Shown here: piece by piece, positions 21,940 to 33,924 of the stretch | Layout: each line of letters opens with the position of its first letter | How positions within the stretch are numbered: the stretch's first letter is position 1 | Source: Carposina sasakii | Lineage: Eukaryota; Arthropoda; Insecta; Lepidoptera; Carposinidae | Assembly: GCA_014607495.2 (NCBI GenBank) | Contig: CP053171.1 | Location: forward strand, 2,046,001-2,110,000 | Direction of reading: 5' to 3' | DNA: 64,000 nt | Position numbers and translations under genes: made by a program | The notes under the pieces: model-generated | Seen by the model: only the letters and a program-made list of their open reading frames with translations | What the model was told of the DNA's origin: nothing | The model's database searches: none

Positions 21940-23560
21940 GCATTACCATGGTCGTAAATCTACCTCTGTGGCCAATTTCACCCAGTTGCATTCAGATATT
22001 CGGGAATGATTGAGTTGATTTTAGCAGAACTGCACATTGTTTTATTAAGGTGACCATGCTATACTTACCAATTTATATAATAACAAAACTTGGCATTGTA
22101 TCAAACGATTATACTATTATTTGTATACTGTATCCATGCATACTGACAATGGTTGGACAGGGTGTCAATATTTCCGTCGTTTCATCGTAGAAGCGCCATT
22201 TTTAAACATTATTTATCACTTTATTTATTTTAATGCTTTACCCAAATATAAGAGTGTGATATTTCTGTCGAAATATTTAGTTCATTAACTTTAACGCAAT
22301 TTAGTTTAACATAATTTAGTTTATCAATCAGCGTACATACTACATTACTTTCCAAAAGCATAAAATTATTAGAATAAAACAATGTAAAACCTTATATGAA
22401 ATAAATATAAATAATAAAAAAATGCTAGCAAGGATTTCATTATGCATAATTTATGCACAAGATGGCACAGCGATATGCCAGGGTAATTAAAAATATATGG
22501 CAATACACATAAACGAGGATACAAAAGCGTATTTCGTCCTTATTAGGAAGAAACTTTTATTAGCCCATTAAAAACAGCCTTAGCGTATGAAAATATCATA
22601 AACATTGTATTCTTAAATGTTATTTAAACATCATACCTATTTCAAAATCACACATGAGTTCTAACACATACGAAGTAGCGTCAAAAGGGTAACCATGATC
22701 TTCTTATCTCACGTAATTGCGAATTGAGATTTATGATCACTGAATAAACAAAGTAATTGAACAATTTACTGACTGCAATACAAAACGCATAAAGTGCATC
22801 TTTATTATTGCGACCGCGCAAGTGTTTTCTTTGCATTTCAATTAACATCGCAAACTGTACTGACACCGAATGCCAGTTTGGTTGTTGCAATAAATAATAA
22901 AATTGTCCTAATAATAAACAGTTGTGGTAATTTTATTTACCTATATATAGAATATAATGAGAATAATTCCTAACTCCTGCTATGAAAATGACACAATAAC
23001 TTCAATGAACGTTGATTTCATTAAAATTTAAGCTCATTGACTTATTAGCTGTTGCTCGTGATTTCATCCGCGTGGACTACATAATGTAGCTTATGTTCCT
23101 CTCCGTAACCCCAACTATGTGTTTGTAAATTATTTATGCAAAATTAAAAGAAAATTGGTTGAATTAATAAAGCGTGAAGAGGTAATAAACAAAAAAAAAT
23201 ATCAAACATACTTTAGCATTTATAATACTAGTTGAGATTGTGATATACAAAATGTCATTGTTGTACAATGAATTATAATCCATTAAAATCGATATTACAA
23301 ATAATTTCCTGTCTCACCAAAACCATGGTCACCATAACGCATTATAGAACATTTGTTTCGGGATATCTTAATGAAGACACACGAGGGGTCAGATACTTTA
23401 TGGACCAAACTCTTTATAATAGGTACATTTACCTAGCTTTCGAAGGGACCTGATGAAATAATGCTACCTGTGGGCTTACTGGGGGTCTAAAACGATCTTC
23501 TTATTACAAATTAAAACCCTAAAAATAGTGATATCACTTGGATAAAATTTTTAAAAAAAA
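21940..23560. other. Repeat-poor 1.6 kb, no gene recognised
   Basis: Only short frames. A minus-strand frame at 22681-22890 lacks an ATG, and its residues match nothing I know. Confidence 0.4.
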
Positions 23561-23565
23561 ATTAA

Positions 23566-24740
23566 CCGACTTCAAACTTTAACTAAAAAGCATTTAATAA
23601 TTTATCTACTTAATACATATTAAATATCTCAAATTATTTAAATATTTACAACTTAATACCTAATACTGAACTTAACTATTTAAATATTTTAAAATTATTA
23701 ATAAAGTTTGACATCAAATGTTTAAATTAACCTTTTATTTAAATAATCTTATTTAAATATTTGAATTATCACTTATTTTTTGAGTCGGTGCCAAAGTTTG
23801 TTGTGTTGACGCGCGCGGTTGGCACAAACACGGCAAAATTTTTTATAAAACTACACTGTTTGGCTGGCAAAGCAAAGTTAGTTGTAAATATTTAAATAAT
23901 TTGAGATATTTAATATGTATTAAGTAGATAAATTAGTTACTTGAACTTATTTTTTTTTTTAAAAGTCTCTGGCCAAAGTCATATGCAAATATAAAACAAA
24001 CATTATTTTTAAGAAGAAATAAAATAATTCCCTACTTATTGTATAAAAAGGCACTTTTAAAATCATTTCTAGAAATTGTACTAAGTACCTACTATTCATA
24101 ATGAGATTCACCCACACACTAAGTAGGTAGGTAGGTAATAGATGTATCTAATAATTCACAAAAGGTTGGCATTATTACTTAATCCCTACAGTTGATCCCA
24201 ACTGTATATAGTTTTCATCGACCCATTGCAGTACTGTCTCCCAACTCCTAACCGTTATGGAGTTCTGTAGCTTCATTCAGATGTTGATTCGAGTAACACG
24301 TCAGGCCTACACACTACTAAATAGTTTTCATCGACCAATTGCTGTACTGTCTCCCAACTCCTAACCGTTAAGGAGTTCTGTAGCTTCATCATCAGCACAG
24401 CAATGTTGACGCCCTGAAGCACATAAAGACATGATTACGTAACAAAAGCACCATACGAGCATACAATTTTCGGTGGTTGCCCTAGATTTCTCCTGGAACA
24501 TCCTGACCTGGTGAAAATGGGACCACCTCAGAAGTGAACTCTATCCAACCAAAAAAAATTTTTGAAATCCGTTTAATGAACATACATAAAAAAAAATAAA
24601 AAAAATATTATACATACAGACGAATGTCGGTAAAAATAACATCAAATGTTTAAATTACCCTTTTATTTGAGAAAAGTTTACACAAACTGTATAAAACAAA
24701 CATTATTTTTAAGAAGAAATAAAATAATTCCCTACTTAGA
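23566..24740. repeat. Rearranged unit with 56-bp perfect inverted repeat
   Basis: Positions 23598-23653 and 23880-23935 are exact inverted repeats around a 226-base spacer. Two further blocks are directly repeated in order: 23711-23740 with 24639-24668, and 23991-24038 with 24690-24738. A 68-base block at 24208-24276 is repeated at 24321-24389. The start AACCGACTTCAAAC and the ATACATACAGACGAATGTCGG region are found in common lepidopteran repeats (from memory). Confidence 0.7.
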
Positions 24741-24782
24741 GCTCAGAAATGTTTGAAATAAATTAAACATAATTTTAATTTC

Positions 24783-24893
24783 CATTGCGTAGGATCTGCC
24801 GACTCTTGATCACGCACACAAGACACTATAATAAGACAAGGCAGATCCGAGGGTCAGCGGAGGGTATAGGGCCCGGTGGTGGGCGATCCCTCA
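24783..24893 (+). repeat. Repeat H copy 1
   Basis: GCAGATCCGAGGGTCAGCGG and AGGGCCCGGTGGTGGGCGAT match the unit at 39785 and, in reverse, 62098. Confidence 0.7.
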
Positions 24894-25038
24894 ATGGAGA
24901 TTTGAACTTCCGAATAGTGACGCCTGATACAATTCAATAAATAATTTTAACTGTAGAGCTCTCGTAGAGCAAATATAAAATAATTTTAAAAAGCTTGTCG
25001 TAAAACGTGTGACGTTAACTAGCAAAAAGTATTTTTTA

Positions 25039-25255
25039 TTCTTCTTCTTCTTCAGCCTATTGCAGTCCACTGCTGGACGTAGGCCTCCCCCAGGGCACGC
25101 CACAAGGCTACTGCTACAGGGGGGGGTTTTGCCCATAGTCACCATGCTGGACAGGCGGGTTGGTGACCGCAGTGTGATTTTCGGATTATGTTGTCAGCAC
25201 GGGAGGCGCTGCTGTCTACCTCCCGGAAATCCTTAATCGCCTCGAACGATTTTTT
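25039..25255 (-). mobile_element. Repeat G copy 2
   Basis: A CTTCTTCTTCTTC tail, the RTE-like end CAGTCCACTGCTGGACGTAG, then the G body to GAAATCCTTAATCGCCTCG. Overlapping frames on both strands are shadows. Confidence 0.7.
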
Positions 25256-25417
25256 ATTATCAGTTAAAAACTAGAAAGAGCATTTTATAACCAATAGGTG
25301 TCTTGGGTATGAAACTATATGGGAAAAGGGGTCTCTTGCTCAAAATAGTTTGGGAATTTCGTATTAAAGATCCACTTTGTCCCGATTGTTAAAATCTTTA
25401 GTAAATATATATACACT

Positions 25418-25575
25418 AGCGACCCGCCCCGGCTTCGCACGTCTGCATTGCTGATACTACACATATAAACCTTCCTCTATAACTCTATTTAAGAAACCGC
25501 ATCAAAATCCGTAATTAAAAAGATATAAGCGTGCATAGAGACAGACAGAAGCGACTTACGTTTTATACTATGTTA
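25418..25575 (+). repeat. Arthropod dispersed repeat (GACCCGCCCCGGCTTCGC)
   Basis: ACTAGCGACCCGCCCCGGCT ... CCGCATCAAAATCCG ... AGACAGACAGAAGCGACTT is a repeat I remember from many insect genomes. Its class is uncertain to me. Confidence 0.6.
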
Positions 25576-25582
25576 TGATACA

Positions 25583-25799
25583 TACAGACTATGTTCCCGA
25601 AGTGGGGTAGCCAGAACTTCAGTATTATAAAGGAAATCCCATAGACACATTTAGCATAGCAGGACAAATATAATGATCACTGATAAGTTGCTAGCTTATC
25701 GCCTGAGAGAATACCCGAGTTCCTTAGTCGACTCTTACGACATGCATGGAAGGAGATGTAACTGATATATTTTAGTGAAGCCCCGCATCAGCATAGGAA
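25583..25799 (+). repeat. Repeat D, full length
   Basis: AGACTATGTTCCCGAAGTGG through AAGCCCCGCATCAGCATAGG, about 217 bp, among the most complete copies. Confidence 0.82.
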
Positions 25800-25847
25800 A
25801 CTTTTGAAAAGAAACGATATGAATTTATTAATAGAGTCAAAAATATA

Positions 25848-26116
25848 TATACATACATACCTATAATCACACCTTTATCCCTCACGGGGTAGGCAGAGCA
25901 CCAAGGGCCGATAGAACCACATGGTGCCACTTCTGACCAATTTTGAGGGTATAGTTGAGATGTACAAGTCCGGTTAGTAGTGACAGGTAGTCAGCCCATC
26001 GCCTACAAAAGACCAAGACCCTCTTGTCCCTCTACTGACTTATACAATATGCCCGGGAAGAGAAACAGCTGTAGTATTTTTTTTTCACTCCCAGAGCAGC
26101 ATAGAAGAAATATATA
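25848..26116 (+). repeat. Repeat E copy 1
   Basis: A CATACATACC microsatellite, then GTAGGCAGAGCACCAAGGGC, CACATGGTGCCACTTCTGAC and GCCCGGGAAGAGAAACAGCT, ending CTCCCAGAGCAGCATAGAAG. Five copies in the window. Confidence 0.8.
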
Positions 26117-26375
26117 TATACTCGTACATTAGTATGCCCACAACATGGCCGTAATATAATATATCATGATTTAGTAAAGCCATTATCTTAATGCTGATTC
26201 TATGCCAAACACCCATAAAAAAAATAGTGAAACTTTTTTTTACCAAAACGAATTTTCCTTAAATGATTCCAGTCCAAAGTTATAGTAAGTTATGAACGAA
26301 ATATCATTTTATGAGAACATAATAAGTAATAACCTACCTACACGCCATAAAGAACTCAACTTATATTGGTTATAC

Positions 26376-26725
26376 TGGACGCCCGCGACTCCTTCCGCGT
26401 GGACTACAGAAAAAACGAAATGTCGAAATTATCCGGGATAAAAACATTTTTCCATAAAAACATTTTCCCGGGATAAAAAGTAGTCTTATATGTTAAATGG
26501 GACCTGTCACAATATATATTCCTGATAGCTGCATCGAAATCGGTTCAGCCGTTTCTGAGATTAGCGTGCACAAGCGCACAGACAAACCGATAAACAGACA
26601 AAAATTCCAAAAATCATTATTTTGGGTACTATTGCGTTGATAAAGGTCTCCTATGATTTTTTTCTCATATATCTTCCATGTACAGACAGCGATCCGTTAC
26701 ATTTTTATTATATGTATAGATATAG
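26376..26725 (+). repeat. Repeat F copy 1
   Basis: ACTGGACGCCCGCGACTCCT ... CCGGGATAAAAAGTAGTCTT ... CGAAATCGGTTCAGCCGTTT ... GCGATCCGTTACATTTTTAT. It may be a LINE or Helitron-related 3' region; class unresolved. The 91-codon frame at 26653 is chance. Confidence 0.7.
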
Positions 26726-26729
26726 AAGA

Positions 26730-27930
26730 AGAAGATTATGTAAGTATCTATATTTTCGTGTTGACATATTATTATGCTAAAAGTAATCTCAGAGATAAGC
26801 TCCTAGTGAAAGTCGAAGTGAAGTTTAGAAAGGATATAAATGGATTAGATATTTTAAAAATGCGTGCTTTATGCACGTTTGACCATATAATATACCTATT
26901 TATTAGTCAAGAAAAAAACTTGTTCTGAGTAGAAGCTCAAAATAACATTTTAAATCCTGATTAATTAACCGTTTCTTGTTTCACACTCAACTATCACTAT
27001 GAAAACTGCAAAACATTTTTCACGCCGTATGCAGCAATACGTAGATAATTAAATTAATTTCAACTCACACTTATGACGTCACAGTGCTTCACATTCTTAT
27101 GTGTAAATTAGATATATTATACGGAACGAGTGTTTAAAATTGGTTGCAGCTGATTATGCCTCTACATAATTATATTTTTCCCATAGTCCTATTTTTACAG
27201 GTGGTTCTGAATTTGGCTGTACCTATGTATTTTATCTGCATTTTTTGTACATTCATTCTGTAGAAAATATAATCAAACTTATAATTTTAAATATATTTTA
27301 CATAGTTTAAACGTAGAGCGAGTTGCGTAAGGAAAAATATACCTGAATATTTTTATATGTGGTGTAGATACTATGATTGGTTGGCTCTTCTTATGTACCT
27401 ACTTCTAATAATTTTAATAATCACCATCAATGAATTTGTAATCGTAAATTGCATATACATACATCGATCTTGAACAAAAATCCAGTCGTTTAAAAAAATT
27501 ATATCAACTCTAAATTTAAATATTGTCATCTATGTAAAATTAACAAATTCATGGGAAAAAAACTAACTAAATTTATAATTGAATACGTCCTTATAAAATT
27601 TCTCTTCATAAATTTAATGCTACCTCTACCAAGAAAAAGTCAATAAAATTTAATAACCTACTTATACAAAAAAAAAACATATACTATATCATCCAATCTA
27701 ACGTACTACAAGCGAACTCAGTGATTTACTTTTTGGCAGACATTTTTGCGCACCTCATTTATTCAAAATAACGACTTATAAATTCACTATGGCATATACA
27801 TGACGTGCGGTGCAAACGTGATTAGAATCTAAGAAAAATATTATTTATATCCCAATAGCCTACATCGACGGCCGAATTCGCGATTTTCATCGTCAAAAAT
27901 AAAATAAAAAAAGTTCAAAGGAGTCTATTC
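26730..27930. other. Repeat-poor, AT-rich; no gene seen
   Basis: No family recognised. If the segment at 27939-28140 is a minus-strand first exon, this would be the start of its first intron. Confidence 0.4.
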
Positions 27931-27938
27931 GGTACTTA

Positions 27939-28140
27939 CGCAGAAAAACCGGCAGCGTTTTCTTGATGCAGCCAGACGCACATTAACACAAATATAACGC
28001 TATCGTAAATACCCTTTTTTACACGACAATAAAATTATTCCGTCTCACTATGTTAGCACACGAAAAGTTTGGCGCGGGAAAGTTTGGTAGCGACCGGCGA
28101 AAGTCTAAGCGTGTTTGCTCTGCGCTTGTCGCGTGAATAC
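27939..28140 (-). promoter_or_regulatory. Candidate minus-strand promoter and first exon
   Basis: A GC-richer, non-repetitive island in AT-rich, repeat-poor DNA. On the minus strand an arthropod initiator-like TCAGTAT (near 28140) precedes about 150 bases. These lead to an ATG at 27983-27981, which opens 15 codons ending in a phase-0 donor, TGC|GTAAGT (donor at 27938-27933). An in-frame stop lies upstream of the ATG. Seen: the motifs. Inferred: that they act together. A short chance combination is quite possible. Confidence 0.25.
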
Positions 28141-28144
28141 TGAG

Positions 28145-29625
28145 TCACTGGCTGAAATTTTTTACGTTGGTCCTCCGTTCTGTGGGAAAGCCGTTCGAAT
28201 TATGAATAAGTACAGCTACGTCAGTTGTTGTTAAAATCTAATTTATTTTATTAGATAATAATTTATTTGAAATGTCCCATTTAAATGCTAACTGATAAGC
28301 ACCCTACTATTTTCACAGACCACAGATTTGTGAAAATCAAACTAATTTAAAATTTTTTGAATACCTTACTTATTTAGAAAACTTATATAAATGCATACTA
28401 AGTACATAGTTATAAATAAAATAACAAATTGTGGTATTAATTGCTAGCAAAGCTACCGTGGGGTACCCAAAGGCAAAGGCGCTAATGAAAAGTCTTTGGG
28501 GTGTCTATTTTCAAAACAAAATAATATATACCTATAGTACCTTCAAATGCGTACATAAATGGTACGTGTATCCCAAAAGTGTGACATCAGCCAAAATTAC
28601 TTAAAAATAGGGATACAACGTTTGTCCCAAAATCAACTGAACATCCAAACATGACACAAAAAAATATTATCCAATGACAGAAATTACTGTAGAATTTATA
28701 AACAACCTAGTTAGCAAAATGCAATAAAACCTCTGGTACAGATGAACCAACTTTTTTGCGTGGTGGCAAAAAGAGGAACTGCGGTAACTACGTTGAAATT
28801 TGGCAACGTAAAATCGACGATGGCGACACTTTCAGCTTACTGATAAGTTGGTTTGACTGTACCTACCTACGAACGAAAGCAAAGAATACCAGAAACCATC
28901 CAGTTTGTTTACGTTTTTTTCCTGGCATAGCATACTACATGAGATGCTATTCTTAAAGCACACTATACTTAGGTACTCGTAAAAGCTCTATATACCTAAT
29001 TGCGTCATCTACTGACATTTTTTACCAGTACTTAAAATTTAGACTTACATATTTATATAAAGCAAAAAATGGGTCGTCTGTACACACGACTGTGTCCTCA
29101 ATAGAGGTAGAATCACGTTGTCTAATAGAAACTAATTTGGTTTTACGCTTCTACAATAGCGAGCGCCTTAATTAATAACTATTTCTAAATAAATAAGATC
29201 AAGCACTGGTACATGTACTTGTTTTGTAGCGTGAAATTTGAGGTAGACACTTGAGTTATTTGACACCGAAATACATAATTGTATTATACTCGTATTTAAA
29301 GGTAAAATTTCTTGCTATAAATAATACTAATTTAACAATAATCTAAAATTATAACCATTATTATACAGAACTCAGAAATGTTACACTACTTTATCAGCCA
29401 TTATTTACATAGTTATACCTACTGAAAGGATCTTATGACGAACACGATCAAAATATAGAACGGTTTGAGAATAGTTCACGAAGCTCAATGATCGATGCGT
29501 AAAATTAAACCGCGTACGCGAAGAAATGCGTGGTGATCGATTGTTATCGAACGAATCACTGATAGGGAAAGCTATATTCCCTGCAGTATTGAGTTGTAAG
29601 CATGTTAATATCTAGGTAGCTACAT
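28145..29625. other. Repeat-poor, no gene recognised
   Basis: Short frames only; 28756-28956 lacks an ATG and has no known motif. If the candidate exon is real, this is its upstream region. Confidence 0.4.
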
Positions 29626-29630
29626 CTATA

Positions 29631-29907
29631 CAGGATGTTTTTTCGTTGCCACCCTTAACAAAGGGTACGTACTCCATACATCAAATAAAGTAAGTTTATG
29701 CCAAAAAAATGCTGGTGCCAAAAAATCTAGCTACGCGCGTCTATGTGCATTTATGCAGAAAAACGCAGTCTATTTACTCAACTTTGGACTCTAATATCTT
29801 GGGAACTAGACACTTCCCAAGTATAAGCATACTTATGGCGAAAAATGATCATGATGATGAGTAGATTCCGTATTTTTTTATAACGTTGACGACCAAAAAA
29901 CATCCTG
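29631..29907 (-). mobile_element. MITE-A copy 6, internally deleted
   Basis: Ends CAGGATGTTTTTTCGTTGCC and AAAAAACATCCTG with TA outside. About 90 bases of the T-rich middle are missing: ATGCTGG joins directly to the TAGCTACGCGCGTC block. Confidence 0.88.
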
Positions 29908-29909
29908 TA

Positions 29910-30360
29910 TATCTGTAACTATACATATAAATGAAATTGGAGTGCCTATTTGCATACAAGCCGCATTTTATTAAATGCATTTAGATGTAATGTACCTTAT
30001 GTACCCACACATTAGGTACATACTGTATAATAGGCACGTGGTATAAGTAGCTTTAGCTTTTTTTTTACTTGACAGTGGCTTGGTGCAGTGGTGCTCTATT
30101 TCAATATTAATTAATCCTGTAATATTATAAGTATAGTTATGTTTTTTTTTGAATTAAATTTTAAAACTCGATCGATGTATGTTAAATTTTCGTCAGAGTT
30201 TTGTTAGCTTTAAAATGCTGGCAATTGATCAGCAATAAAAATGAAGGGATGAATGCCCTGTAGGGCTGTTTTTCTTTTCTCATGACTTGTAATAAAATAA
30301 GTTATGTTTTGTAGTCAGTTTTATTTGAGACTTTAGTTAAGGGGGTGCATGTTAGGTACG
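29910..30360. other. No gene seen
   Basis: Nothing recognised. Confidence 0.4.
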
Positions 30361-30361
30361 A

Positions 30362-30423
30362 GTAACTGTGATAGCTCTGTGGTTAAGACATGCGCCTTCC
30401 AGTCGAATGGCGTAGGTTCAATA
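30362..30423 (+). mobile_element. SINE1 copy 2, head part
   Basis: A box TAGCTCTGTGG (30372-30382) and the start of the B box GGTTCAATA. It is interrupted at 30424 by another element and resumes at 30904. Confidence 0.78.
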
Positions 30424-30903
30424 GGGTAGTTGACAGTTTTTTTATTTGTATTTATATCGAAAGATCATAAAATAAAAGAAACATTTGCGATAGAAAAACT
30501 TCGCTATCGTGAAAACTTTCCGGGATAATAACGATTTCAAAATCACAATTTTAGACTTGCCAAAAAACGTTCTATACAAACGGCTACCACGACGTGACGT
30601 CACTCTTTCAGTAACTTGTATGCGCGTGAAAGAAATTTTGTTCTACAGCTATATTAAATATTACGTTTACAAATATGGTTACAGAACAAAAGTTGCTGTA
30701 AATGATGTAGGTGGACATGTGAAGTTGTAATTTTCAATTAATTTCACATTTGAAAAATGGATTTGCCCATTTAACTTTGAAGGCTTATTACTACCTCATT
30801 TGGACACATAATCAAATTGTAATTTTACAGATAGGTATGGTTTTGATCATTTATTCTGATAAGCATAAAATGTTATTAAGATTCAACCATAGGAAACTAC
30901 CCC
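30424..30903. mobile_element. 480-bp TIR element inside SINE1
   Basis: The left end GGGTAGTTGAC and the right end (reverse) GGGTAGTTTCC are short inverted repeats. The insertion splits a SINE1 at its B box, which proves the boundaries to within a few bases. The 73-codon frame inside starts with GTG and matches nothing I know. Confidence 0.7.
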
Positions 30904-31062
30904 ATTCCAGTTACTGGCCTATACCATTCAATTTATTTCATGGACCGATTTTAATATTAAAGTTGTTATTTAGCTATGCCCGAGGAAGGTTGACGTCAGG
31001 CAGGCAGCCGGCCGGAAAACAAAACGTCCTTGGCCATATGAGTTTCAAAAGAAACCATACAG
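30904..31062 (+). mobile_element. SINE1 copy 2, body part (type 1)
   Basis: CCAGTTACTGGCCTATACCA, TTTATTTCATGGACCGATTT and GGCAGGCAGCCGGCCGGAAA match the body of SINE1 copy 1. Confidence 0.78.
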
Positions 31063-31099
31063 GATAAACATGGATAGTAGAGGAAAAATTATAATATCT

Positions 31100-31596
31100 T
31101 ATTTATGTATTCCAAGTGAAACTTTTATTTATAATTTACATTGTGGGGATAATAATACAAAATAAAAACCTTAAATCTAGAACATATTTACAAATAGAAG
31201 ACTGCCTGCCACTTCTCAACCGCTGGCAACGTGGCCAAAAGGCTGGCCGCATTGCCCCGCTGGATGGCGAGGCTAATCCTTTGACCAAAGTACTGGCCAG
31301 CCCTTCGTTCGTGGGATGCCTCGATCAGTCTTTTAGATGGGCTCCCGGGCCCCATGGTTTCAACCCCAAACGGCTCAAATATGTAGTCTCCACTGAGGTT
31401 TGCATACTTGCGCCGTTTGAGGTTTTCCGCTGTGGCGGCCGCAGAGCCACTTCTTATGGCTGTGCCTGGGACATGGGACGCCGCCAGAGTATCGACGCAC
31501 GTAGCGTCCCATACTAGGGAGCGCCCCAACTCCCAGGGCACGAGGGTCATGCCATCGGGTCTCTTGCCATCGTCACGCGCCAATCCAACGGGTTCT
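31100..31596 (-). pseudogene. LINE ORF2 C-terminal domain plus 3' UTR
   Basis: A minus-strand frame open from about 31596 to the stop at 31188, 5'-truncated with no true ATG at its start. It has the segments KRPDGMTLVPW, LVWDATCVDTLA, KRRKYANLSGDYIFEPFGVE and QRISLAIQRGNAASLL. I recognise these as the region after the RT in a class of non-LTR retrotransposons. The PDG...WDATCVDT spacing resembles a PD-(D/E)XK-type nuclease core (inference). A 3' UTR with AATAAAAG follows to about 31105. The frame is intact over 130 residues, so the copy is fairly young. Confidence 0.78.
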
Positions 31597-31640
31597 TATT
31601 TATTTGGTTTAAAGCAAAGAAATTTGTTATTTCAAATATA

Positions 31641-32025
31641 CATAATGTTTTTTGGTCGTCAACGTTCCCGAATACTACGGAATCTCCTCATCACGACGAT
31701 CATTTTTCTCCATGGAAGCATTCCTAGGAAGTGTCTGGTTCTCAAGATATTAGGGTCCAAAGTTGAGTAAATAGACTGCATTTTTCTGCATAAATGCACA
31801 TAGACGCTCGTAGCAAGATTTTTTCACGGGAAATAATTAATATCTATCTATAAAAAAAAACTAATATAAACACTGTACATCATAAATTTCGCCCGATCAA
31901 GTAATAAAAAAAACAAAATAAATAAAAAAATTACATCGTATACCAGGTTTTTTTTTTGGCATAAACTTACTTTATTTTATGTATACCTACTCGTACGTTT
32001 AGGGTGGCAACGAAAAGACATTCTG
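31641..32025 (+). mobile_element. MITE-A copy 7
   Basis: CATAATGTTTTTTGGTCGTC ... GGCAACGAAAAGACATTCTG. The left terminus is mutated but flanked by TA. Confidence 0.88.
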
Positions 32026-32029
32026 TATA

Positions 32030-32735
32030 GTGGAATGAAGAAGTCGAATGTGCAGGTACCTACATTTACCTATGCAGGGTGTGTTCGCCGTCGCCGTATA
32101 TTATATTTACCCCACATTCTAAAATAAATATTGTTCAACTGTTTCGCCTTAACAACAATCAAAACTAACAAATATACGCATTGCTCGTCTTTTCGTAAGA
32201 TTTATGCACCCTTATTATTTTATATTTGTCAATAAAATAAATTCTCTGTAAATTCAGTAGCATTGCAAAATTTTCCCTCCTTAGGTACCTTTAATATAAT
32301 AAATAAAATCAGCACAGTGATATAGACAAATATTTATGAAAATTCAGATGCTTCTCACCTCAATGTTTTCTTTACTACCATCATACACTATTTATGCAAC
32401 AAACACCCCTATTACTAAACTAAGTACCTAGTTCACAAAACAGCATGAAAAGGGACAAGCTTGATCCGGGTTACAGGGGTATCTTATTGTTATTTGAACG
32501 TTGATTAATACTTCAGAATAATGCGATAATCACACCGTAGGTGATCCTTGACATCAACTTGAAGAAACGCGCTATTGTTGAACGTATTCACCAAAACTAA
32601 ACCCGTTGTAAAAACGTTATGTTATGCACATTTCCTATCGCGCAAAAGTGAAAGAGAGATGTTGGAAACGCTATAAAAACGTTGTCATTGGTTTATGGTA
32701 AGTTGAAATTGTGTTTGTTTAGATGTAAATATGTT
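32030..32735. other. No gene seen
   Basis: Contains a CAGGGTGTGTTCGCCG motif near 32086, perhaps one end of another TA element; the partner was not found. Confidence 0.4.
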
Positions 32736-32740
32736 ATATA

Positions 32741-32820
32741 GAGCGAAAGCACGGTTTGCGAGAGGTCGTGAGTTCAAATCTCACTCGGGTGAAAAAAAAA
32801 TCGTTTCTTTATTCATAATT
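32741..32820 (+). mobile_element. SINE3 copy 1, 5'-truncated
   Basis: GAGCGAAAGCACGG... with B-box-like AGTTCAAATCTC and CTCGGGTGA, then TTTCTTTATTCATAATTTT. It matches the reverse of 50000-50115, including the tail. Confidence 0.6.
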
Positions 32821-32835
32821 TTTATAATGTAAATA

Positions 32836-33216
32836 CAGGGTGATTTTTGGTCGTCAACGTTCCCGAAAACTACGGAATCTCCTCATCATCACGATCATTT
32901 TTCTCCATGGAAGCATACCTGGGAAGTGTCTGGTTTCCAAAATATTAGGGTCCAAAGTTGAGTTGAGAATAGACTGCGTTTTTCTGCATAAATGCACATA
33001 GACGCGCGTAGCAAGATTTTTTCACGAGAAATAATTAATATCTGTCTATAAAAAAACTAACATAAACACTAGACACTATAAATTTCGCCAGATCAAGTAA
33101 TAAAAAAAAATTTTGAAAAAAAAAAAAAATCCCAGCATTTTTTTTGGCATAAACTTACTTTATTTGATGTATAGAGTACGTACCCTTCGTTAAAGGTGGC
33201 CACAAAAAACATCCTG
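32836..33216 (+). mobile_element. MITE-A copy 8
   Basis: CAGGGTGATTTTTGGTCG ... GGCCACAAAAAACATCCTG, TA on both sides, full length. It sits directly in the SINE3 tail. Confidence 0.92.
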
Positions 33217-33591
33217 TATGTTCTAGATTTAAGATTTATAATTCATCCAACAGTATAAATCGAAATTAACTCTGTGTTCAGTCAAACTTCCACTGCTAAA
33301 AGTTTTAAGATATTTTTTCCAAAATTGTTCATTTTGTGTTCATGTAGAAATTAAAGTCTCTTCGGAATCCGTTGTTTAACATTGTTCGATATTTTTCATG
33401 TTATTAAACTTTATAATAACAATATAAAACCTTGAACTTACTATCATTGCAGGACATGCATGTAGGTATTCCCACGGTTCACTAATGCGTTTATTTTAAT
33501 AAATATGACGACACAATAAAAAGATAAAGTAATAAAATAATAACAAACTTTTTTATTGTTTACTTGTTACCCACTGTCATATGCACCTATA

Positions 33592-33920
33592 CAGGGTGAT
33601 TCTTCGTTGCCGCCGTTTACGAACTGTACCCACTCAAACATCAAATAACGTATTTTATGGCAAAAAAAAATCTGGGAAATGATTTAATTTTTTTTTTTAA
33701 TTTTTTTATATACTTGATCGAGAGAAAAGTATGGTGTCCATTGTTTGTGATAGTTGCAAAAAACGCAATCTGTTAACTCAACTTCAGACCTTAATATCTT
33801 GGGAACCAGACACTTCCCAGGTGTGACGAGACGAGAGTTCCACTTCCATGGAGAAAAATCTTCATGATGATGGAGAGAATCTGTAGTAGTCAGAAACGTT
33901 GACAATCAAAAAACATCCTG
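33592..33920 (-). mobile_element. MITE-A copy 9, diverged subfamily
   Basis: CAGGGTGATTCTTCGTTGCC ... GACAATCAAAAAACATCCTG. It lacks the block with CGCGCGTCTATG and differs throughout, so it is an older or distinct subfamily. Confidence 0.8.
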
Positions 33921-33924
33921 TATG

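Noticed and set aside
23566..24740. LTR retrotransposon with direct terminal repeats
   Set aside because: The direct repeats are short and spaced unequally, with no TG..CA ends, primer site or gag/pol traces.
26653..26928. 91-codon frame at a repeat F end
   Set aside because: Begins in repeat F, low complexity, no motif.
31408..31770. Plus-strand 120- and 133-codon frames
   Set aside because: Antisense shadows of the minus-strand LINE frame, running on into MITE-A.
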